A DNA stretch of 64,000 nt from Oscillospiraceae bacterium (GTDB taxonomy: Bacteria > Bacillota > Clostridia > Oscillospirales > Oscillospiraceae), in the NCBI GenBank assembly GCA_017458065.1, contig JAFTGD010000012.1:1-64000 (forward strand), in the 5' to 3' direction. Positions 58,692 to 64,000 of the stretch are shown here, in pieces (the stretch's first letter is position 1; each line of letters starts with the position of its first letter). The notes beneath the pieces are model-generated. The model was not told the DNA's origin, ran no database searches, and worked only from the letters and a program-made list of their open reading frames with translations. Made by a program: the position numbers and the translations under genes.

Positions 58692-59681
58692 ATGGCGACG
58701 TTAAAGGATATCGCGGAGTTATGCCGGACATCGACAGCGACGGTTTCCTATGTGCTGTCGGGGCGCGGAGAGGAAAAAAGAATTTCCGCCGAGATGCAGA
58801 AACGGGTCCGGCAGATCGCGGATGAGATGGGGTATCAGTATTCCCTGAAGAACAGGCAGCACTCCGTTACAACGATCGGGGTTTTCTGGCCGCGTCAGCA
58901 TCTGGAGATGATGCTGAGCTCTTTTGTGAACGGGATGAACACGGCGCTGGCGCTCTCAACCAGGCCGGCTGAGGCAAGTATCTGCCCGTTTGAGCGAGGA
59001 TATCTGGAGAGGCAGCCCTATCTGTGGTCGAAAGGACGCTTTGACGCGGCGATCATCGTCTCGCCCAACCGGCATGACATGGAAGTGCTGGCCCGAAGAG
59101 AAACCGGGATCCCGACTGTGCTCTACAACCGCCGTCTGCCGGGCTACTTCTCTGTCAGCATCGATCACGACGAGGTTGCCGGACTGGCAGTCGACAGGGC
59201 CATGGAGCTGGGCGGGGATGACATTGTGCTGATCCCGCCTGAGGCAAATCTGTACGGTGCGGATGCCCGTGTAAAAAAGTTTTTGGAACTGTATGCGCAG
59301 AAAGGATATGATATCCGGGATAAACTGATCTCCAGCGCCAATGACATCGACTCCGGCTATGAGGTCGGACAGCGCCTGCTGCTGGAAAAAAGGCTGGGAA
59401 AAGTGATCGTATGCATCTATGATGTTGTGGCGCTTGGCGTGGTGAGTGCGCTCCGCAACTCCGGCATACAGGTCGGGCGGGATGTGCAGGTCATCGCGAT
59501 GAGCTCCATCTATAAGCCTATGGTGCACAGGATATGCCCGGAGATCCAAATGATTGACATGCGCCTTACAGAGGTTGCAACCCTGACCGTGAACATGGCG
59601 ATCGACGCGGGCAACCGCACCCAGTCGGGACCCAGAGAACTTGTGCTTCAGCCCGCATGGAGCACAGGGAGCGGGTATTAA
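58692..59681 (+). CDS. LacI-family transcriptional regulator
   Basis: A 329-residue repressor. The N-terminal helix-turn-helix and hinge are clear (MATLKDIAELCRTSTATVSYVLSGRG...RVRQIADEMGYQ). The C-terminal part (about 60-329) is a periplasmic-binding-type sensor with AIIVSPNRHD, VLYNRRLPGYFSVSIDHDEVAGLAVDRAMELG and YDVVALGVVSALRNSG. It is transcribed away from the HMGL operon across a 258-base gap with matching TTAA-rich palindromes, so it is the likely regulator of that operon. Its inducer is probably the dicarboxylate or a CoA derivative. GGGGGAGA precedes the ATG. Confidence 0.92.
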   Translation: MATLKDIAELCRTSTATVSYVLSGRGEEKRISAEMQKRVRQIADEMGYQYSLKNRQHSVTTIGVFWPRQHLEMMLSSFVNGMNTALALSTRPAEASICPFERGYLERQPYLWSKGRFDAAIIVSPNRHDMEVLARRETGIPTVLYNRRLPGYFSVSIDHDEVAGLAVDRAMELGGDDIVLIPPEANLYGADARVKKFLELYAQKGYDIRDKLISSANDIDSGYEVGQRLLLEKRLGKVIVCIYDVVALGVVSALRNSGIQVGRDVQVIAMSSIYKPMVHRICPEIQMIDMRLTEVATLTVNMAIDAGNRTQSGPRELVLQPAWSTGSGY

Positions 59682-59695
59682 TGCATAATATAAAA

Positions 59696-59727
59696 AGCCG
59701 CTGAGGAGTGTCAGATCCTCAGCGGTT
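59696..59727 (+). terminator. Terminator after the LacI-family gene
   Basis: CCGCTGAGGA pairs with TCCTCAGCGG over an eight-base loop, with AAAA before and TTCC after the stem. Confidence 0.75.
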
Positions 59728-59777
59728 CCATATTTGGGGGGCGCTTGATCAAGGGATAAAAAACAGCGGGCAGCTTA

Positions 59778-59938
59778 TACTAATACCTGATAAGAAGATT
59801 TAAAAAGCTTTTGAGTCAGAATTGCGCCAGATGAGGCGACTTTCGCAGAGCATAATGGAGATATATGGTCAAGAAAGGCAACGATATATAGCACAATTCT
59901 GGCCGAAAGACTTGAAAGGTTTCTATCAGATATTAGTA
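59778..59938. mobile_element. MITE-like element, copy 2 (161 bp, inverted)
   Basis: Reverse-complement relative of 54793-54954, with a few substitutions and one base shorter. It has the same TACTAATA/TATTAGTA termini. It too directly abuts a stop codon (TTA at 59939-59941, threonine aldolase gene). The two copies bracket the LacI-HMGL-MatC-CoA-transferase block. No open reading frame is present. Confidence 0.85.
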
Positions 59939-60973
59939 TTATAGCAGGGCGGTCAGACGGTCGATGTCTTCTTCCGTTGTGGCCCAGCTGGTGACAAAAC
60001 GCATGGTGGTATGCTCCGCGTCCGGTTTGTCCCAGAAGCTCATCTCGACCTTTGCGGAGAGCTCCTCCAGCTTCGCCTGATCCAGCAGGACAAAGATCTG
60101 GTTGGTAGGCGCGTCGAATGCGAGGGTGTAGCCTTTATCGCGCAGGGCCTGGCGGATCCGCTCGGCGGCCGCAATGGCGGTGCGGCCGATCTCGCCGTAA
60201 AGATTGTCGGTGAAGAGCGTGTCAAACTGCAGCCCGGCGACAAAACCCTTCGCCAGGACCGCGCCGTGCTGCTTGGTGATGGAGAAAAAGTGCGGGACGG
60301 CGTTGTGCTTCGGGAAGACGACGGCCTCGCCCAGAAGCGTGCCGCATTTGGTGCCGCCGATGTAGAACACATCGCAGAGCCGCGCAAGATCCGGGAGCGT
60401 GACGTCGTTCTCCGGGCAGGCGAGGGCATAGGCGAGGCGCGCACCGTCCACGTACAGCCTCATGCCGTTTTCACGGCAGACGCGGCTGATTGCCTCCAGC
60501 TCGGCCAGAGAGTAGAGCGTGCCGACCTCTGTGGGATGGGAGAGGTAGACCGCGCCCGGCATCACCACATGGTCGTGGTTTGCGTCGTCGGCCCAGGTGT
60601 TATAGCAGGCCTGAATGTCCTCCGCGCTGATCTTGCCGTCCCGGCCGGGCAGGGAGAGAATCTTGTGCCCGCCGTGCTCAATGGCGCCGGCTTCATGGAT
60701 GCAGATGTGACCGGTAATGACGGAGATCACGCCCTCATAGGGACGCAGGATCGCATCCAAAACCGTAACGTTGGTCTGCGTCCCGCCTACCAGAAACCAG
60801 ACGTCCGCCTCGGGCGCCTGGCAGGCGGCGCGGATTTTTTCTCTGGCGGATTCGGAAAAGACATCTTCTCCGTAGACGCCGGACTTGACAAGGTTGTTTT
60901 CCAGCATCCGGTTCAGGATCGCGGGATGCGCGCCCTGGTTGTAGTCGCAGGCGAGATTCAGCTTGTCGGTCAT
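59939..60973 (-). CDS. ltaE: Low-specificity L-threonine aldolase
   Basis: A 344-residue PLP enzyme that cleaves threonine or allo-threonine to glycine and acetaldehyde. It has DYNQGAHPAILNRM near the start, EDVFSESAREKI, GGTQTNVTVLDAIL and ITGHICIHEAGAIE..GHK. The VYLSHPTEVGTLYSL block, GARLAYALA with the conserved Asp before it, and the Schiff-base Lys in YIGGTKCGTLLGEA complete the set. An AGAGGAA lies upstream, behind a good promoter. It could supply glycine for one-carbon metabolism, and the acetaldehyde product is a possible AOR/ADH substrate. Its stop codon abuts the MITE-like element. Confidence 0.92.
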   Translation of the reverse strand: MTDKLNLACDYNQGAHPAILNRMLENNLVKSGVYGEDVFSESAREKIRAACQAPEADVWFLVGGTQTNVTVLDAILRPYEGVISVITGHICIHEAGAIEHGGHKILSLPGRDGKISAEDIQACYNTWADDANHDHVVMPGAVYLSHPTEVGTLYSLAELEAISRVCRENGMRLYVDGARLAYALACPENDVTLPDLARLCDVFYIGGTKCGTLLGEAVVFPKHNAVPHFFSITKQHGAVLAKGFVAGLQFDTLFTDNLYGEIGRTAIAAAERIRQALRDKGYTLAFDAPTNQIFVLLDQAKLEELSAKVEMSFWDKPDAEHTTMRFVTSWATTEEDIDRLTALL

Positions 60974-61006
60974 TTTTGCATTCCTCTTTTCGTGTTTGAT
61001 GTCCCT

Positions 61007-61035
61007 ATCATAGCATATCGGGAACTTCTTCGCAA
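61007..61035 (-). promoter_or_regulatory. Promoter of ltaE
   Basis: Minus strand TTGCGA (61035-61030), 17 bases and TATGAT (61012-61007). Confidence 0.6.
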
Positions 61036-61110
61036 TGGCGATTGACCGCGGAAAAAAACTGACGTATAATCGGGTAAAATCATTCTTACAAAGCCGGAGG
61101 CAGAAGAACC

Positions 61111-62397
61111 ATGGCGAGGAAAACCGACGTCAATCTGCAGAAGCAGGTGATCTATTCGATCTATGTGCGCGCGCATACCGAAGAGGGGACCTTTCTATCC
61201 GTGATCCCGGACCTGGACCGTATCAAAGCCCTGGGGACGGACATCATATGGCTGATGCCGATCCACCCTATCGGTGTGGAGGGGAAGAAGGGAAGTCTCG
61301 GCTGCCCCTATTCCAACCGGGACTACCGCAGCGTGAATCCGGAATACGGTACCATGGAGGACTTCAGGACCCTGGTGGATGAGATCCACAAACGGGGCAT
61401 GAAGTGCATCATCGACGTGGTCTACAACCACACATCCCCGGATGCGGTCCTGCTGCAGGAGCACCCGGACTATTACTACCATGACGAAAAGGGGAACACC
61501 GGCAACAAGATCGGCGACTGGGCGGACGTGATCGACCTCGACTACAGCGTACCCGGACTCTGGGACTACCAGATCGAAACCCTGATGAGCTGGGCCGGGA
61601 TCGTGGACGGCTTCCGCTGCGATGTGGCGTCCTTTGTACCGGTCAGCTTCTGGGTCATGGCGAGGAGCTTTGTCGAGAAGGTGCGCCCCGGCTGCATCTG
61701 GCTGGCGGAGACGGTGCACCAGAGCTTCGGCAACCTTGCGCGGCGGGAGGGCTTCGGCTGTGACCGGGACACCGAGGTGTACGAGGCTTTCGATATGGAA
61801 TACGAATACGACGTCCGGGAGAGCTTCGACCGCTATGTGAAGGGCGAAGTCGTCCTGAGCCACTGGCTGGATATGCTGAACTTCCAGGAGGCGGTCTACC
61901 CCGCCAACTACAACAAGCTGCGCTTTCTCGAGAACCACGACCAGCCCCGCATCTGTGCGAGCGTCGAGGCGGAGAGCGACCGGGACAACTATACCGCGAT
62001 GCTCTTCTTCCTAAAGGGGACGACGCTGCTCTACGCGGGGCAGGAATTCAGCTGCAGCCACACGCCCAGCCTCTTTGAGAAAGAGGTCTTCCCCCGGGAC
62101 GGGCGGGACATCAGCGCCGCCATCAAACACCTGAGCGACATCCGGCACAGCGTGCTGGATCCGGACGACGCTTTCAATGCCTGGGCGGACGACGAGCACG
62201 ACATCGCCGTGCTGCTGCGGCAGAGCGGGACGCGAAAGAAGATCGGCGTGTTCAGCCTGAAGTCCGAGAGCGCCGTGGTCCCGGTCCCGGCCCCGGACGG
62301 AGAGTACGAGAACCTCATCGACGGCAGCACGGTCTCCGTGAGGGAAGGAAAACTCCTCTGCGAGGGCAGGCCCGTCATCTTCCGCTTTGAGCGCTGA
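61111..62397 (+). CDS. GH13 alpha-amylase-family glycosidase
   Basis: A 428-residue cytoplasmic enzyme (no signal peptide) with the (beta/alpha)8 GH13 regions in order. Region I is DVVYNH. Region II, GFRCDVAS, has nucleophile Asp171, region III WLAETV has acid/base Glu200, and region IV FLENHDQPR has Asp277. The length is shorter than most amylases, with a minimal C-terminal beta domain (about 350-428). It probably acts on short alpha-glucans or glucosides; specificity cannot be read. It stands alone, ended by a strong terminator. Confidence 0.92.
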   Translation: MARKTDVNLQKQVIYSIYVRAHTEEGTFLSVIPDLDRIKALGTDIIWLMPIHPIGVEGKKGSLGCPYSNRDYRSVNPEYGTMEDFRTLVDEIHKRGMKCIIDVVYNHTSPDAVLLQEHPDYYYHDEKGNTGNKIGDWADVIDLDYSVPGLWDYQIETLMSWAGIVDGFRCDVASFVPVSFWVMARSFVEKVRPGCIWLAETVHQSFGNLARREGFGCDRDTEVYEAFDMEYEYDVRESFDRYVKGEVVLSHWLDMLNFQEAVYPANYNKLRFLENHDQPRICASVEAESDRDNYTAMLFFLKGTTLLYAGQEFSCSHTPSLFEKEVFPRDGRDISAAIKHLSDIRHSVLDPDDAFNAWADDEHDIAVLLRQSGTRKKIGVFSLKSESAVVPVPAPDGEYENLIDGSTVSVREGKLLCEGRPVIFRFER

Positions 62398-62440
62398 TCG
62401 CAGCGCGGCCGGAGCGGGACGAGAAAACAGAATCACCCTG

Positions 62441-62477
62441 ACCGCGTGCGGAACGAAGCAGCCGCACGCGGTTTTTT
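62441..62477 (+). terminator. Intrinsic terminator after the GH13 gene
   Basis: ACCGCGTGCGG pairs perfectly with CCGCACGCGGT over a ten-base loop and runs into TTTTTT. Confidence 0.93.
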
Positions 62478-62530
62478 ACTGCCGGAGTTAAATTTTTCTA
62501 TCCCAAATTCGTTTATTTTAACCAAAACTA

Positions 62531-62559
62531 TTGACAAATTAGGTTAGTAGTATTAAACT
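62531..62559 (+). promoter_or_regulatory. feo promoter with DtxR/IdeR-like half-site
   Basis: TTGACA (62531-62536), 17 bases and TAAACT (62554-62559). The spacer contains TTAGGTTAG (62539-62547), which equals one half of the DtxR/IdeR iron-box consensus; the other half is degenerate. Iron-dependent repression is inferred. Confidence 0.65.
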
Positions 62560-62632
62560 GATGAGCTGTTAGAGAATGCTAATAAATGTTCGTATTTTCT
62601 AACGTGAGAGAAAACCGAAGGAGGACACAGCC

Positions 62633-62845
62633 ATGATGCCTCTTCTGCTTGCCGATGTGGGCGAAGATAACATCATCAGAAAGGTCGGCGGAAGCCCCGA
62701 GATGAAAAAGCATCTCGAGGACCTCGGGTTCGTTGTCGGCGGGTCCGTGTCGATCGTCTCCGAAATGAGCGGAAACCTGATCGTGAACGTCAAGGATACC
62801 AGGATTGCGATCAGCCGGGAAATGGCCGGAAAAATCATGGTGTAA
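62633..62845 (+). CDS. feoA: FeoA-domain protein (first)
   Basis: A 70-residue SH3-like protein that assists the FeoB ferrous-iron transporter. The KHLEDLGFVVGGSVSIVSEMSGNLIVNVKDTRIAISREMAGKIMV pattern is typical of FeoA. AGGAGG precedes the first of two Met codons. It is followed 16 bases later by a second FeoA gene and then by feoB, a common clostridial arrangement. Its exact mechanistic contribution to FeoB is not established. Confidence 0.9.
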   Translation: MMPLLLADVGEDNIIRKVGGSPEMKKHLEDLGFVVGGSVSIVSEMSGNLIVNVKDTRIAISREMAGKIMV

Positions 62846-62861
62846 AGGAGAAAGGAACAGG

Positions 62862-63089
62862 ATGAATACTCTCAGAGAAACCAAAATCGGCGATACGGTT
62901 AAAGTCGTAAAACTCCATGGAGAGGGCGCTGTCAAGCGCCGCATCATGGATATGGGCATCACCAAGGGGACCGAGATCTACGTCCGCAAGGTCGCGCCGC
63001 TGGGCGACCCGGTCGAGCTTACCGTCCGCGGCTATGAGCTGAGCCTGCGCAAGGCGGATGCCGAGATGATCGAAGTCGAGCCCGTCTGA
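62862..63089 (+). CDS. feoA: FeoA-domain protein (second)
   Basis: A 75-residue FeoA-fold protein (LRETKIGDTVKVVKLHGEGAVKRRIMDMGITKGTEIYVRKVAPLGDPVELTVRGYELSLRKADAEMIEV). It has the RRIMDMGI..GT and P-x-GDP motifs missing from the first copy. AAGGAG with close spacing supports the ATG at 62862 over an upstream in-frame ATG at 62805 that would overlap the first feoA. It lies 19 bases before feoB. Confidence 0.92.
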   Translation: MNTLRETKIGDTVKVVKLHGEGAVKRRIMDMGITKGTEIYVRKVAPLGDPVELTVRGYELSLRKADAEMIEVEPV

Positions 63090-63108
63090 GGGAAGAAGGA
63101 GACAGAGT

Positions 63109-64000
63109 ATGGACAGACAGATACGCATCGCCCTGGCGGGCAACCCCAACAGCGGCAAGACTACACTCTTCAACGCCCTGACCGGCTCCAACCAGTTCGT
63201 GGGCAACTGGCCGGGCGTCACCGTCGAGAAGAAAGAAGGACGCCTCAAGAACCATAAGGATGTCATCGTCACTGACCTGCCCGGGATCTATTCCCTCTCT
63301 CCCTACACGCTGGAAGAGGTTGTGGCCCGGAACTACCTGATCGACGAGCGGCCCGACGTGCTCCTCAACATCGTCGATGCGACCAACCTGGAGCGCAACC
63401 TCTATCTCACCACACAGCTGGTGGAGATCGGGATCCCGGTGGTCATCGCGCTGAACATGATGGATCTGGTCCGGAGGAAGGGTGACAGCATCAACGTTGC
63501 CGAGCTCAGCCGTCAGCTGGGCTGCAAGGTGGTGGAGATCTCCGCGCTGAAGGGCGAGGGGACAGAGGCCGCCGCGGATGCGGCCGTTGCCGCCGCAAGC
63601 GGCACAAAGACCATCCCCCAGCACACCTTCTCCGGCGCGGTGGAACATGCGCTCGCACATATCGAGGAAGTCACCGTGCACAGCCTGCCGGAAGAGCAGC
63701 AGCGCTGGTACTCGATCAAGATCTTTGAGCGCGATGCCAAGGTGCTGGAGAAGCTCGGGCTCGATCAGAGTGTTCTGGACCATGTGGAGCATGACATCGC
63801 GGCGGCGGAGACAGAGCTGGACGACGACGCGGAGAGCATCATCACCAACGAGCGCTATATCTGGATCGCGAGCGTGATGAAGGGCTGCCACAGGAAGGCC
63901 AAAGCCGGTGCGCTCAGCACCTCGGATAAGATCGACCGTGTGGTGACCAACCGGATTCTCGGTCTGCCGATCTTCGCGCTCGTGATGTGGCTGGTCTACT
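63109..64000 (+). CDS. feoB: Ferrous iron transporter B (3' end outside window)
   Basis: Only the first 297 residues are visible. The N-terminal GTPase domain has G1 GNPNSGKTTLFNALTG, the switch region GNWPGVTVEKKEG, G3 DLPGIYSLSPY, G4 NMMDL and G5 SALKG. A helical GDI-like domain follows, and the first membrane helix begins at ILGLPIFALVMWLVYY at the window edge. AGAAGGAGAC precedes the ATG. It imports Fe2+ under anaerobic conditions and is co-transcribed with the two feoA genes. Confidence 0.97.
   Translation, partial: MDRQIRIALAGNPNSGKTTLFNALTGSNQFVGNWPGVTVEKKEGRLKNHKDVIVTDLPGIYSLSPYTLEEVVARNYLIDERPDVLLNIVDATNLERNLYLTTQLVEIGIPVVIALNMMDLVRRKGDSINVAELSRQLGCKVVEISALKGEGTEAAADAAVAAASGTKTIPQHTFSGAVEHALAHIEEVTVHSLPEEQQRWYSIKIFERDAKVLEKLGLDQSVLDHVEHDIAAAETELDDDAESIITNERYIWIASVMKGCHRKAKAGALSTSDKIDRVVTNRILGLPIFALVMWLVY

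Noticed and set aside
54793-59938. Composite transposon
   Set aside because: The flanking elements encode no transposase and are MITE-like. Mobility of the block as a unit is only a possibility, so it is reported as a finding, not as a feature.

Overview
The window reads as a chromosomal segment of an anaerobic, Gram-positive, moderately GC-rich member of the Clostridia, most plausibly the Oscillospiraceae or a near relative. This is inferred from sortases with LPXTG proteins, a SipW/CalY-type secretion set, Fhs/FchA/FolD one-carbon genes, tungsten-type aldehyde oxidoreductases and FeoAB. No rRNA or tRNA gene was found to confirm the taxonomy.

Layout. (1) 1-18,700 is a surface-structure locus. 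It holds the 3' part of a fibro-slime/Cna-B LPXTG adhesin, a signal peptidase I next to a 2,246-residue CHAP/B-repeat/Cna-B LPXTG adhesin, and a tight operon with a class C sortase, five secreted or anchored proteins (two of SipW/CalY type) and a SipW peptidase. A coiled-coil protein and a second signal peptidase I follow. (2) 18,800-24,480 carries rpmB, xpt, a class B sortase, a Tat-exported flavoprotein, an Ldh2-family dehydrogenase and a DUF2442 protein, with an 81-bp tandem repeat after rpmB. (3) 24,480-38,900 is rich in folate and one-carbon genes. A THF riboswitch precedes folT, a folC/5-formyl-THF cyclo-ligase fusion and fchA. Then come an FNT channel with a folD whose cyclohydrolase residues are replaced, panB with an aminotransferase, and fhs. 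Two AAA-ATPase genes with their own palindromic operators are interspersed, and an atypical orphan response regulator closes the region. (4) 38,960-54,700 is a tungsten/molybdopterin aldehyde island: an iron alcohol dehydrogenase, two aldehyde:ferredoxin oxidoreductases each with a MoaD-like protein, a ThiF/MoeB-like enzyme, a Tup transporter, two MoeA proteins (one fused to a periplasmic-binding-like domain), an HTH regulator with the same kind of domain, and a GlpA/GlpB-like flavoprotein pair. (5) 54,790-59,940 is a LacI-regulated operon (CoA-transferase, MatC-type carrier, HMG-CoA-lyase-like enzyme) bracketed by two inverted copies of a 162-bp MITE-like element. (6) 59,940-64,000 has a threonine aldolase, a GH13 enzyme and feoA-feoA-feoB, cut by the window edge.

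How the genes fit together. Formate can enter through the FNT channel, be activated by Fhs, and pass through FchA (cyclohydrolase) and FolD (dehydrogenase) to methylene-THF, which PanB consumes. FolT, FolC-MTHFS and FchA salvage folates under THF control. The Tup transporter would supply tungstate, the MoeA/MoaD/ThiF proteins would build the pyranopterin cofactor, and the AORs and alcohol dehydrogenase would interconvert aldehydes, acids and alcohols. The most unusual observations are an apparently circularly permuted TupA, the FolD/FchA division of labour, a shared palindrome in the folD and panB promoters, and the sortase plus SipW fibre-like operon.
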